Assembly (NCBI GenBank): GCA_033782935.1
Contig: JAWQEG010000074.1
Span: forward strand, 372,001-436,000
DNA: 64,000 nucleotides
Direction of reading: 5' to 3'
Origin: Petrolisthes cinctipes
Lineage: Eukaryota > Arthropoda > Malacostraca > Decapoda > Porcellanidae
Part shown: positions 47,301 through 59,530 of the stretch, in pieces
Position numbering within the stretch: position 1 is the stretch's first letter
How the letters are laid out: every line of letters starts with the position of its first letter
The notes under the pieces: model-generated
The model's database searches: none
Told to the model about the DNA's origin: nothing
Seen by the model: the letters and a program-made list of their open reading frames with translations, nothing else
Position numbers and translations under genes: made by a program

Positions 47301-48088
47301 CAGTGTTATTCACTAATTTTTTCACGAGAGCCAAAAGTTCAGGACATATTCCGAGTGAGAGCCGCATAAGCCATAAACCACATGGATAAGCAGAAAAAAA
47401 TATATATAGAAACTAAATTATATATTTTTGTGGGTTTCCATAACCACAGATTTATAGAACAAGACCAGTAACAATATATTATTAATAAATTATACTGAAA
47501 TTCTTGACTTTAATAATACAAAAAAAAAAATCATTTATTGTTGAGATGACCGGAAATGAGCCAGCTGTTCTTTTACTTTCTCCATGCTGTACTTGTAATT
47601 TGTCACTGCTATTCTTGTTAGGATATCCAGATGTGCACTAGTGACTATTTCTCTGTTTCCTCTTCACAATATTCATAGTTGAAAATGTAGATTCACAAGT
47701 GTATGTGCTCACAAAATACCACATAAATTTTTGCACAGTCTGCTTCAGAGCTGGGTAGTCCATATCAGGGACAATATGCCAGAAATTTTCCTCACCTGAT
47801 TTTAGAACCGCCTTCAGAGTTTCATTTGCCTGCAGCTCGACAATCTCAGATTCCACAGAAAAGTAAAGAATTGCCAGGGCCACTAGGCCAATTCCCATTA
47901 GCAATTTTATTAAATGATACATCTGATACGGCATAGTGATACAATTTATATCTAATACTTTGGACTCTTTCTCTGATCACTGATGATTTTCTTTTTTCTC
48001 TCTCTCTCTTCTCTCTCTCTCTTGGGAGCCGCCAATCAGGTCATTGCGAGCCGCCATTGGCTCGCGAGCCGCACAATGAAGACCCCTG
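47301..48088. mobile_element. hAT derivative, 788 bp, with 8-bp target duplication
   Basis: Starts CAGTGTTATTCACT and ends with the complement of CAGGGGTCTTCATTGTGCGG. TGCTAGAC lies at 47293-47300 and 48089-48096. The target is the Tc1-like inverted repeat, whose intact version at 55670 reads straight through CTGCTAGACCGAGGAGG. Subterminal GAGCCGC repeats are present at both ends. A transposase fragment remains inside. Confidence 0.9.
47638..47934 (-). pseudogene. hAT transposase C-terminus (ZBED5/GTF2IRD2-like family)
   Basis: Encodes EENFWHIVPDMDYPALKQTV and QKFMWYFVSTYTCESTFSTM, then NIVKRKQRN. The STYTCESTFSTMN motif is the C-terminal dimerisation signature of this hAT group. About 60 preceding residues (LLMGIGLVALAILYFSVESE) are not family-like. 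Internal deletion removed the rest. Confidence 0.75.
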
Positions 48089-48096
48089 TGCTAGAC

Positions 48097-48405
48097 CAAG
48101 GAGGCGTCTGGCCACGGCAGAAGTTCGAGATCTTGCTGGTCTGCAAACCACCGCCTGACACTTGGCGGTATGGATGGAACAGTCGTCATGCATATAAATG
48201 ATGCACTCTGAGTACGGGAGAGCATACGCACGTATTGTTGGCAGCATCACCTCCTCAAGTATTTCTAGATACTTGTCAGCGGTGAATCTGCCCTCTATCT
48301 CAGCAAGCTCTGCCATAACGTACAGGTGAATCCATCCCAATAGATTACGAGTAACGTGGCCACTCCTAGCCACCGTGTAGATAGTCGCCTCATCAAATCT
48401 GGTGT
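48097..48405 (-). pseudogene. Tc1-like transposase, central catalytic domain
   Basis: Resumes at RFDEATIYTVARSGHVTRNL, then LAEIEGRFTADKYLEILEEV, LPTIRAYALPYSECIIYMHD and DCSIHTA, which carries the second catalytic Asp region (HDDCSIHTA, usually QDNCPIHTA). After a frameshift, VRRWFADQQDLELLPWPDAS follows. The final third with the last acidic residue is deleted and joins directly to the inverted repeat. Confidence 0.88.
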
Positions 48406-49654
48406 AAAAATGGAATATATGAATTTCAAGTAGGCATAATAAATCTCAAGTATTCTTCAGCATAATATACCCTAAAGATTTGTTATTTTGAAATCATACC
48501 TCTTTATCATGACACGGGCTTAGATGATTCATCATAATCATTATCATTACGATGGTATGTTGATAATGACAATGTTACTATTCTGAATGTAGTTATTTTA
48601 TTGGAAAACCCCACAGTCAGCCATGGATCAATTATTCATTTATACAAATCAGTACTGTCTATTTACACAATAATGATGGATGGAACTATGTCGACGTTCA
48701 AACTTAAGAAGCTTTATTATCAGCAATACTCCATTTCCCTTTATTCAAAGGGGTGGGGGCTTCAGGGTCAAGGAGAAAGAAAAATCTGGTTAGGAGGAGG
48801 TACAGAGATGCCCTGTCTCACTCTCATTCACTCTCCCAACCCCAAAGAAATCACGGTCCCCTCCCCTCCCTCCACAATGTCTTGCATTAACGGTAAGTAC
48901 CTCTTAATTTAGTCCTGGGACATAGTATGGTAAATGTTAACCAGTATGGAGTAAAGAAGCTGCAGAATGTGTTGTTCACTATAGATCAACAAGAGCAAAA
49001 TAAGAATTACAAGCCACCCAAAATACCACAAAAATCAAGACAGATTGAAATCAGAAACATACCTGCAAAACTTGAAACACTTGGTGGCATAAACAAGGGT
49101 TGAAACATTAAAACCCAATTGTTTGCTTATCATACATAGTGTTTCAGATTTACTGTATTAATTGAAAATGGCTGATAAAATTACGACAAAAGATTTGTCA
49201 AAACTTTTGCTATTCAGTTATTAGTGACAAAACGTAGAATTTTAGGAATCTTAGAAATTAGGAATTTTATTTAGGAATCTTATACTTGTATAATATGGAG
49301 GTTGGTAGATAAATAAACATATAATACTCTCACACACACCATGAAAATGCATCATTGCCCCACTGAACGAAAGTTGGTGGTATTCCAAATCCAGTGACAC
49401 GTGTAACGTTATGCAAAACTTAATCCCATTGCTCAGTGACCACAGTTACTTTAAGCTACCAAATACTATCCAGTGGGTTATTCTGAACTCACTAACTTTT
49501 GAAACAACTACCACCACTGCAAGCTCCACACAGCATTCCTGTCACCACCACACACCAACAATCCTATTACAACAACACATATCTGTGTGGAATAAAGTTA
49601 AGCTAAACATCATGTACTGTATATGTCTTTTGCATAACACTGGTCAACTCACTG
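48406..49654. mobile_element. 1.25-kb insert of unknown type in the Tc1-like gene
   Basis: On the minus strand it interrupts the transposase between codons for NNT and RFDEA. The 5-mer ACACC lies at both borders, which favours an insertion with a 5-bp duplication. Yet the donor side reads CCA then GTGAGTTG and the acceptor side TTTTTACACCAG, so an intron is formally possible. Inside, I recognise no gene; a C-rich block lies at 48810-48880. Confidence 0.55.
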
Positions 49655-49870
49655 GGTGTTGTTCCTTCTTCAGCAATGAACCTTGCCGTGAGTTGTATAC
49701 GATATTGTCTTCTCGTCCCCAGAAGTCCAGCCCTTTATCTACATTTTGTTACGCAAACTGTCGTCGCAATACCTTGTGCCTCGCCGTCAACTTGTCTTTT
49801 TGACTGGAGAAGCGATGGTGAATACCACTGTAATGAAGGCGTCTCCTTACGGTTGTTATCGAGATACGTA
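49655..49870 (-). pseudogene. Tc1-like transposase, second DNA-binding helix-turn-helix and start of catalytic domain
   Basis: From the TA onward the minus strand reads ISITTVRRRLHYSGIHHRFS, SQKDKLTARHKVLRRQFA, a TAA, then QNVDKGLDFWG. A frameshift leads to DEKTISYTTHGKVHC (catalytic Asp of SDEKT), a stop and RRNNT. The first residue after the junction completes the codon from 53924, so the gene was continuous before the insertion. Confidence 0.88.
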
Positions 49871-50225
49871 CTAAGGATTTCAGAGACATTGCAAGCTCGT
49901 TTTTTTTCAGAATAACTCTGTAACGAACACTCGTACCAGTACGAGCTTTCGCTAGAGTTTAGTACACACAGTGTTCTAATTTATAAGAGTATCATGAATT
50001 ACTAATTGTTAATTATAAAGACACTTGTGCCTATACCAAGAAGCATAAACTGGATTTGCCAGACATGGAAACGAACACAAATAGTGACATGTTGTCTGTG
50101 ACGTATGAAAAGCTCCACCTACACTCTCCCTCCCCCACTTCCACCCCCCTCTTCTCTCCGTCTCCTTAATTTCCTCACCTGCCCCCCCCCCCCACGTCTC
50201 TCTCTTTTTTTTTTTTTCTCTCTCT

Positions 50226-50897
50226 CTCTCACACACGTGTAGAAAGATAGAGTCTGAATAAATGAGTGAGTTATGTATTACTGTGAGTGCAAGCACGTAT
50301 TCTGGAAATATCTTTGTAATGGGCACCTTCCCGGTCTGCCCTCCCTCTCCTTGACTCTCGCCAAGTAAAATACAATATTTTTTTCTAGATAAATGTATGA
50401 ATATTCGATAAAGGCATGCATAATGTGTTAGAAGTACTGCATTTCGTTATTATTGTGTTTCATATCTTAATGTATCCACACATGAGAGTAGGGTGGGGTA
50501 GTAGGAGAATAACCACCATGATTGAGGGGAAAACGACTGTTCAGTTGTTATACTTGTGTTTAGTTACTTTTCTTCTTCATCCTGATGTATACTCAGTGCG
50601 TCAGTCGTTTACTTGTAGCACGAAGGTAAAGAAGGGAGGGCCACCTCGGTAGACAAATGTCGGCATGGTTGCAGGAATGCGCTTGTCACGCATCTTTTCA
50701 ACTTTTTAAAGAATGAGAAAGCAGCCAATCGCATGCAGATTGGTTTGAATAGGTACCGTATGTGGTTATGGTTATTTGTTTCTTCCTATTGGCCAATCAT
50801 TGGAATCACAGCTTTAATTATAGCGAGGTATATATTTTTAAGCAGGAAATGTATATTTGAATTGACAATGTTTATCACACACACACACACACACAGA

Positions 50898-50900
<3 letters not shown>
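50226..50900. other. No recognised gene inside the 4.05-kb element
   Basis: Includes CT- and CA-rich simple sequence and short open frames without similarity. Confidence 0.4.

Positions 50901-50939
<39 letters not shown>
50901..50939. repeat. (AT)n microsatellite at left edge of MITE
   Basis: About 39 bp of AT preceded by a CA repeat. Confidence 0.95.
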
Positions 50940-51721
<782 letters not shown>

Positions 51722-51734
51722 TTTACCTCTCCTC

Positions 51735-52920
51735 CATACAGGCCATACCACCGTGTGGCAGCGGCCTTAAGGATGAAGGTCGGGACGGTGCATTCAATTG
51801 TGTCTCGCAGGACCAGGCCACGCCGTGGCACACCGCCAACACCTCCAGCACAGCCCGTCCTCGACAGTTTCACTGTAGGTGCCATACGCCGGCACATTCA
51901 TACCAAGTTTGCTGCCAAGCAGGTTTTCACTCTCGCGTCCCTGACAGGGAACCTGAAGGAAGCAAGCATCATCCCTGAAAGTACCTCGAAGATTTCGCTG
52001 TGGCGCCTCCTACACAAAATGGGATTTCAGTATAAGACTGCACAACGTAAAATGTATGTGGGAAAGTAGTCCATGGACGTCTTGTGCCACAGAATACACG
52101 CCCTGCGGACACTTCAAAGACACCGGGAAGAGGACAGGATGGTAGTATACGTTGACGAGACGTGGTTTACCACCAGGATGAGTCACAACATGGAGTGGGT
52201 GGACAGCACGCAGCCTAACACCAGTGCCACTTACAGCCGTCAGGTGCCGCCAGGAGATGGGGAACGATTCGTGGTAGTAGCAGCTGGCACAGCCGATGGC
52301 TTCGTTGAGGGCTCCTTCCTCTGTTTCGCTGCTAATAATACGACCGGCGACTACCATGGGGAGATGAATGGAGTGCTCTTCCTCCGGTGGCTAACGACAC
52401 AGCTCCTGTCGATCCTGGAGCAGCCAGCATACTGACTGAGGGGAGTCGCTGTCCCACTACTGCCACCAGGAAATCTCATCTCATCGAATGGTTGGAGCAC
52501 CGACAGATTTCCTTCCCGCAGCATGCTACAAGGCCTGAGCTCCTCAACATTTGCCGTCAAAACAGGCCAGAGCCTCAGCACAAGGTGGATGATATTCGCG
52601 AATGGTGCCACGAGATCGTCCGCCTGCCACCCGCTCATCCTGAGCTCAATGCAATTCAGCAGGTGTGGGGGCACATGTAGCGACACGTGCGCTCCTCACT
52701 CCAACTCTTCACCCGAGCTGACCTGCAGGCCAGGACGGAGGAGGCCAGACTCTCTGTCACTGATGAGGTGTGGGCAGGGGCGGTTCGTCGATCACGAGCT
52801 TTTGAGGACGAATACCGTTCAACAGACAATGTGCATGAAAGTGTTGATCCTGTCATTATTACCCTTGACAGTGACAGTGACGATGAAGTTGACTTGATAT
52901 TAAGTAGTGACGAAGATTAA
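51735..52920 (+). pseudogene. IS630/Tc1-like DDE transposase (inactivated)
   Basis: The frame enters from the microsatellite with [20 protein letters not shown] (end of a helix-turn-helix), then [20 protein letters not shown] and [20 protein letters not shown], a TAG at 52067-52069, [20 protein letters not shown] (first Asp), [20 protein letters not shown] and [16 protein letters not shown]. At about 52432 LEQPA jumps frame to [20 protein letters not shown], deleting the stretch that should hold the second Asp. RLPPAHPELNAIQQVWGHM carries Gln where Glu is expected, then a TAG. The acidic C-terminus ends DSDSDDEVDLILSSDED. The normal N-terminus is absent. Confidence 0.85.
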
Positions 52921-53556
52921 AATTGATGATTATAATTCATGTTATACATTACACATTCATGTGATGTAAAGCTTTCAGTTGTATTTCTTTTCCTTTGAAT
53001 ATCCATCATCCGTGCACATACTCAATACTCATATAAGTAGTGATGTATTGTATATTGGTGTATAATTTCACGTTGAACAAATACAACATAATTGTCATAT
53101 ATATAAATAATACTATTTGACAAACAAGTATGTTTTATGGCCCGTGAGGGTAAAATCAACTGGTGACTGGTGGGGGGGAGCCAAAAAAGGCTAAGCCTCT
53201 GTTTTAAGCAGTACCTCACACAAGTTACCTTACGCAACCCTTTGATGTTGCTATATTTTACTCTCAACCCTTCCCTATCATTACAACCACCCTATACCAT
53301 GGCTTTTATTACATTTCGTTGATAAAGGATCCCTCTCAGTACATACCATAAGATAGCGCCACAAAAACGTGCGCCACCATACAACCAAACCATTACGTTA
53401 CCGACAGTATTAGTGGTTATTATTGACACAGTGTCCTACTCCAGCCTTTATTTAATGTGTGACTATCAGCAACAAAGTCATGAAACAAAGCCACGACCAA
53501 TTATTAATGTATACCTTATTTTCATAGGTATGATGCATGCGTCACTCCCCGTAATT
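52921..53556. other. No recognised gene inside the 4.05-kb element
   Basis: AT-rich 3' flank of the transposase followed by a G-rich stretch; no coding frame recognised. Confidence 0.45.
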
Positions 53557-53923
53557 GGAGAGAGAGGGAGAGGGAGAGAGACGTGAGGGGTGGGGGGGCT
53601 GGGTGAGGGCAGGTGAGGAAATTAAGGAGACGGAGAGAAGAGGGGGGTGGAAGTGGAGGAGGAGGGAGAGTGTAGGTGGAGCTTTTCATACGTCACAGAC
53701 AACACGTCACTAGTTGTGTTCGTTTCCATGTCTGGCAAATCTAGTTTATGCTTCTTGGTATAGGCACAAGTGTCTTTATAATTTACAATTAGTGATTCAT
53801 GATACTCTTATAAATTAGGACACTGTGTGTACTAAACTCTAGCGAAAGCTCGTACTGGTACGAGTGTTCGTTACAGAGTTATTCTGAAAAAACGAGCTTG
53901 CAATGTCTCTGAAATCCTTAGTA

Positions 53924-54206
53924 GGTGTAGATGTTCTTTCACTGCCTCTGCATTCGTGAAGTGATCTTGCTCAACTAGTTCGATAATCTCTCTCTATTGT
54001 TCAGCAGTGGTAGTTTTGGGGTGACCCGGTCTAGGTCTGTCACCAAGATACCCTTCCTCCTCCCACCTGTTTAACCACCGATTAACAGTGGAGCGAAATA
54101 TTCCGAGGTCTATGGATATTTGTGTAGGATGTATACCACTCATTGTCATGCCAATAATCACGCCCCTATTGGTTGCCTTCTCAACTCGACGACGATTAAT
54201 CTTCAC
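53924..54206 (-). pseudogene. Tc1-like transposase N-terminus (DNA-binding domain)
   Basis: Starts MKINRRRVEKATNRGVIIGM, then TMSGIHPTQISIDLGIFRST and VNRWLNRWEEEGYLGDRPRP, a paired-like helix-turn-helix followed by the GRPKTTT-like linker (GHPKTTTAEQ). A TAG/stop-like interruption follows AEQ, then REIIELVEQDHF and EAVKEHLHL up to the TA insertion site of the 4.05-kb element. In a live element it would bind the inverted repeats. Confidence 0.88.
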
Positions 54207-55650
54207 GGCGTGCTACTTCGCTGGAGCTGGCTGGTGACTAACCGGTCACTGACGTCTGAGCAATGAACCTAGTTCCATTACACCTGGGTTTACATTCTCT
54301 TTGGTTCATCATGTGTCTGTCATACACATATTAAGATGGTTCACCCTAGCCAGTGAATATGAACAAACGCAAGGGAACAGGCGCTCTTTCGCTGTATGTG
54401 GACCTTTGTTTCTGGCTAAATATGTTGTTGGATGGATGACAGTGGCAGACCATTGCAGATAAAGGTTTACATTATCAGTGCTGAAATGCATCACAACTGG
54501 TCACGTGACTATGGTGCGTGAAATCGATATTTAAAGATGAGATGATTGATAGGTCTCTACAGTATAACATAACTGATATGACTTGAGCAGTAGAAAAGAT
54601 TAACAACATTATCATGAACAGCTTGGAGGGTGTCAGGTTGTAAATATATTGCCAGGTACTGGTTTATCAAACACATATTTCCCAACAACTTATTGTATCA
54701 TCTGTAAGTTAATTTCAGAAAAGTATTCTTCAGCTACATCTACTTGATGTTGGATAACCCTACCCCTAAGAAATCATTCAAGTGCAGCTACAAACTTTTC
54801 ACAACAGTTCGAATTAGCAACTATCTAAAACAAATTTACTTATTATCACCCCGCAAGTGGTATTCGGCTAACAACTTCCAGTATCCATGACCTTTCAATA
54901 CTGGGATGACATAAATGTGTGGACATTTATGCCAACCCAGCATTACTCTGTAAACATGGATACTGGCTCATGGTAATAGCAAAGAACATATCGGTATGCA
55001 AGGCTAGTATCTAAACAGCACGTTTCCCTCTCTCTCTCTCTCTCCTTCCCTCTTTTTCTCCCTACCTCTATTCCTATCCCTCCCTTCCTGCCTCCACACC
55101 TCTCCTGCCCTCCCTCACTATATTCCTCTCCATCTCCCTCCCTTAATAAACAACAAATAGTTATATTTTGATATACCATATAATAAGTTACGCGACTCAT
55201 CCAACACTATAATCTATTAAAACTACGAACTGCGGAAGCCATGTCATGTTGAGGCATTTAAGAAAAGAAAGGTTGAGTGTGGTGGACATGGTGTGTAACT
55301 GAATATCACATTCCACGATAGAAATGGCACAATTTAAAGAAATGGAATAAAAATTCGGTTTAAACAGCAACATACGATAATTAAAACGTGATATGTATAT
55401 GGGTATCCTCACATAAAATAGTATAGGTCATCATCTGTCACTTTTACACTGTGTTATGGTTTACGTCTAAATTTTATTATGGAGCTGACCATGCATATTG
55501 GTGTGACATCATCTACAGCATTATAGGCTCTCGGTAAATAAAACTTCTTTACATAAATATATTTTTGTTAAGAGGAATTTAACTGGCGAAGCAAACCAGG
55601 AACTGAAGCTTCACAGCCAGGCGTCATCGTTGCAAAACAGGAACATTTTC
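54207..55650. other. Unassigned sequence in the Tc1-like leader
   Basis: Lies between the transposase start and the right inverted repeat. It contains a C/T-rich run at 55020-55150. Longer than expected for a Tc1 leader, so another decayed insertion is likely, but I could not define it. Confidence 0.4.
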
Positions 55651-55845
55651 GCTAGACAGACGCCTCCTCGGTCTAGCAGGTAGTGTCTCGAAATTTTTGG
55701 AGGCAATTGTACATACCTTGTCTAGTTAAATACTATTCTGTAATTTCTCCTTGCACATATTTCAGTGTGTGAACTCATCCAAGTCAATATAATTATAATT
55801 AAGTGAGTAAAGTAAATAAGGAATTTCTGCCAGTATTAAAGTGAA

Positions 55846-56100
55846 GTGTTTAACTCTGTCATAACTCAGAACTATAACTGTTAAGTAATTAAGTGAAGTC
55901 TAAGCATTATGTTTATTGTATTATTAAGTGAATTAATCTTATCAGTGATGTATTTGATTATCAATATTGCATAATTATTATTATTTATCTTTTCCAGTGT
56001 TTAACTCTGTCATAACTCAGAACTTAAGCATTATAGATATTGTGTTATTATGTGAATTATTGTTATCAGTGGTGTATTTGATTATTATTATTATTATTGC
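55846..56100. repeat. Imperfect tandem duplication, unit about 150 bp
   Basis: AGTGTTTAACTCTGTCATAA then CTCAGAAC occurs at 55847 and 55997, followed in both by AAGCATTAT..TATTGT(A/G)TTATTA, AGTGAATTA..TTATCAGTG and TGTATTTGATTAT. Confidence 0.85.
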
Positions 56101-56489
56101 TTTGTCATTTTTTGTTGTGATTTACCAGTAGTAGTTCTTATTGTGTTCTGTGTGGCCCCTTGAGCCAGCCATTTACAAGGAATTCTATTATTTTACTGTG
56201 CATTTTCTGGTGGCACGGGAGTTAGGGTTACGAATCGAGGGTGATAATGTGTTCCCACTTGTTAACTCCATTTGTAATTATTTGTTTGGTATCAGTTAAT
56301 ATGATTTTGCCTATAGGGCTGATTTAGTAAGCGAGTTTGATGGCGGATGGCACTCTCGTGAGAACGTGAATAAACAGACAGTAATACAGACTAGTACGGT
56401 ACCTTTGTCGATAATGAGCAGGCTAAACGTGACCATGAATTCTGTATGATGCAGCTACAACTACAGAGCCAACTTCAGTTACGAGAGAG

Positions 56490-57238
56490 AGCTTGAAGGG
56501 TATTGACCATGGTGTAGACGAGACATCTACTCCCACAGTTTCACACCGCTCTGCTAACCCTGCGTTACTTATACCTAACTTTGATGAGCAGCATGTTGCG
56601 GATATCTTTGATAGGTTTGAGAAGGTTTCAACAGGTAATAAGTGGTCTAGGGTAGATTGGTTAACGTATGTGCAAACAGTACTCACGGGTAAGACTATCA
56701 GAGCATTTGACTCACTTTCATTTGCACTAATTCTTGGTTGAGTAGTGAACATATTGCAGGAGATTATGATAGGCTTAAGGAGTTGGTGATTTTAGAGAAA
56801 TTTATGGGGAAAATGGAACCTGACTTATAATTATATTTGGCTAATAAACAATTTTAGACAGCATCAGAAGCTGAAGTATATGTTGATGACTATTATTTAA
56901 TCAGGAACCAGTTTACAATCCGTAGTAAAGAGACCCAAAAATACACTAATAATGTTAGCTAAACTGTAAGTACCTCTCTGCAACCAAAGCCGTCCCACAG
57001 TGGCTCCAGTTACTCCAGTGCCTCACAGACATACTGTACACACCCCAGAAACACACGCACACCCACACATCACTTAAATCCCAGCGTAGGCCATTCACAT
57101 GCACATTTTGTAACAAGGTTGGGCATACGATAGATAGATGCAGGAAGGAGGCAGGCATAGATTTGTTGCGAATGGTACTCCTGTTATTACCTTGTCCCCG
57201 GAGTCCCAAGAGAATTGTAAGGGCAACTCCGAGGGGAA
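56490..57238 (+). pseudogene. Gypsy-type gag with zinc knuckle (broken)
   Basis: Contains LIPNFDEQHVADIFDRFEKV and NKWSRVDWLTYVQTVLTGKT, a capsid-like helical region. After a stop come EHIAGDYDRLKELVILEKFM and SEAEVYVDDYYLIRNQF. Near 57090-57140 RPFTCTFCNKVGHTIDRCRK holds a canonical CX2CX4HX4C knuckle, which in such proteins binds the element's RNA. At least three stops or frame changes occur. Confidence 0.75.
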
Positions 57239-57258
57239 TTGCTCCATATTACAGACTG

Positions 57259-58009
57259 TGGGCTGACGCCCTGGCTATGGTTGCGGTCTCCAGTTGCGGC
57301 CTCCTGCCGAGTGTCGTCCCGTTCCTGCAGTGGACCTTCGACCCTACATAGATGCTGCCTTTCTTTCCCGCTGGAAGGACAGATGAGATGCCATCGGGGC
57401 TAACAAGCTCCGCGACATCCGCCAGCGCCTTGGTTTGTGGAGCTACAGTGGCCTGTCCCGCCGGTGGGAGACGGCTCTTGTCCATCTCCGCATTGGCCAC
57501 ACATTATTGACTCATGGCTTTTTAATGGAGAGGGCTCACCCTCCCTACTGTGATGATTGTCTGGTCCCTTTGACAGTGCGGCATCTTATTGTTTAGTGTC
57601 CCAGCCTTGGGTTACTGTTCTTACAGTCTCTCCCTGGTGCTCGGGGAGGAGGCTTGTAGTGTGGGAGGGAACACCCTCACCTATGTGGAGGAGGCTGGCC
57701 TTCTCCACAAATTGTAAATTTTATTATGTTTATGGCTATTCATTTTTAGGTAGGTAAAATTTAATGTTTCTTTCGTTTATATTTTAATTCTTTTATATAT
57801 TTAACTTAAGTAGGTTATTTATTAAAATATGATTTTTGGAAGATGTGGCTTTTATTCATGCTGCTTCTCCCTATCGAGGTAGTGAAAACTATTTAATGTT
57901 TGTTCATATTTTATTAATGATGTAGATGACCATTTTATGTTGGGCGGTATATGACCATTGCTGTTGCGCTGCCAGATGCATAATGGCATCTATAAATAAA
58001 TCATAATCT
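57259..58009 (+). mobile_element. I/Nimb-type LINE 3' end, plus strand
   Basis: Begins in the RNase H tail (ADALA), runs through LWSYSGLSRRWETAL and the PPYCDDCLVPLTVRHL block, and ends with the family 3' UTR GGGCGGTATATGACC and GGCATCTATAAATAAATCAT tail. About 750 bp remain. CTGTGG lies on both sides (57252 and 58011), a possible short target duplication in the Gypsy gag-protease region. Confidence 0.8.
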
Positions 58010-58249
58010 GTGGATGCTGTGGGAGGAGGAGTAGGTGTTGACAATTTTTCTGCCTTGGAGTCCACTATTCCAGGAGGTGTGGTGCAGGCTGTTCGTGCCT
58101 GAGGCGATTTATGCCCCCTACCTGTACCATGGGGCAGTTCAGCTGGACGGAGTCCACTGTCCTGTCCGGATTCTTCGGGACACCGGCTCTTCAATATCAT
58201 TGTGGGTGAGGCCTATTCATGTTAACGTTGGAGACCTGATGAATTTGTT
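58010..58249 (+). pseudogene. Gypsy-type aspartic protease, first part
   Basis: Encodes GAVQLDGVHCPVRILRDTGS followed by SISL. The DTGS motif is the retropepsin active-site triad. It continues VRPIHVNVGDLMNL before the MITE insertion. In live elements this enzyme cleaves the Gag-Pol polyprotein. Confidence 0.7.
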
Positions 58250-58253
58250 TTAA

Positions 58254-59124
58254 TAGGCGAGCCCACACTTTAAAGCGAGTTGCCAAACGGCATTTTGATG
58301 GCGATTTCTAGGCTGGAAAATATGTCCTATGTCGGGCAAAGTTATATTGGGCTTCCTATTGTGGAACGACTTATTATAACTTATTCAATATTTTTTACAT
58401 ATTTTTAACTTATCTTGGACTTATTTTCATACGAATACAGCCATGAATAAAAATATATATCCTATTATTTCAGAAGAGGCTTTTTAGTCCGCTTATACGC
58501 AAATATAACAAAATTAGAATGATACACAAACTTATACAGGCCTTTTATAATTATATTTTACATTTTACGTCGTCAATGATAGTAACAGTACTAAATCACA
58601 ATAAGATGTTGATAATATATTGGTGTCTCCGTACGATACGTTCTCTGCTGCTGCAGCAACCAGTGTGCGATCCCCGCAGTATCCACACATTCAGTTAGCT
58701 TCCTTTCACCTCTTCATGCGTCTGGCAGCGCAAGGTATGCATATTTCTAATGCTAATAAATGTGAACATATGGCATTTCAACATTTTCCGCTTCATGGTA
58801 TGGGTCATGCTAAATACAATTGTTAATATTTGTAGGCTGTTATACTCATGCAGTTCATGAAAGCCGCATAATGCACACATTTCGACTTTTACTATTTACT
58901 AATTTATATGAAAAATATAGTATATTCAGCATATATTATGCGAAAACACAAAAGTATGTATTTTTTTATACATCTAAGTAAAAGGTCGTGAACTAGAACG
59001 CTAATTTTCTAGTGTAAAATAAGGTATGAAATTTAACTGAGTTACCCATGTCCAGCACTTAAAATGTCGCAGATAAAAAATAGACCACCATCTGGCAACA
59101 TCACTCAAAGTGTGAGCTCGCCTA
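58254..59124. mobile_element. TTAA-flanked MITE, 871 bp
   Basis: The left end TAGGCGAGCCCACACTTTAA and the right end (reverse complement) TAGGCGAGCTCACACTTTGA begin inverted repeats of about 40 bp that also share GTTGCCA. TTAA lies at 58250-58253 and 59125-59128. Without it the Gypsy protease sequence runs F-KGVTGSLTV. TTAA targeting is used by piggyBac and Kolobok-like transposases. No gene inside; the open frames there (e.g. 58620-58826) are unrecognised. Confidence 0.8.
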
Positions 59125-59523
59125 TTAAGGGGGTCACTGGCTCGCTGACCGTGCCCTTGGTGGAGTGTGAGGTGCTGTGTGATATGTTTAGTGGTCAGGT
59201 ACGTGCAGGGGTTGTGGATAGTTTGCCTGAAATTGGAGTGGAACTCATTCTGGTAATGACTTGGTTAGGGGTGATGACCTAAGTGCCCCAGTAATGACCA
59301 GGGTTCCTAGGCCAATTTTTGATGTTCAGAGTGATGTGGAAATGTGCGGTGATGAGATCCATGACCCGGAAAGAGGAGAGAAAACGTGTGGAGAGTCCCG
59401 CAGTCATCGGTGTCAGCCCCACCTAAGCAGTCAACTGATGTTACATCTGGGGGTGCCGTTCCTCTGGACACAAAGAACACACATAAGATACAACACAAAC
59501 ATGCATAGGAATACAAAAAGATG
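59125..59523 (+). pseudogene. Gypsy-type protease, second part
   Basis: KGVTGSLTVPLVECEVLCDM and SGQVRAGVVDSLPEIGVELI lead to a frameshift inside the GNDLxG motif, then VRGDDLSAPVMTRVPRPIFD. It ends in low-complexity sequence without entering the reverse transcriptase. Confidence 0.7.
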
Positions 59524-59530
59524 ACTAGCC

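Larger units (their letters stand above)
56430..59530 (+). mobile_element. Gypsy-type LTR retrotransposon fragment (gag to protease) with two insertions
   Basis: Plus-strand order: gag capsid-like region (56490-56950), CCHC zinc knuckle (57100-57150), I/Nimb insertion (57259-58009), protease active site (about 58090-58250), TTAA-flanked MITE (58254-59124), then the rest of the protease region (59125-59500). No reverse transcriptase, integrase or paired LTRs could be recognised. It is a dead 5' piece. A TGGTGGCACGGGAG at about 56210 may be a primer-binding-site relic, but this is speculative. Confidence 0.7.
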
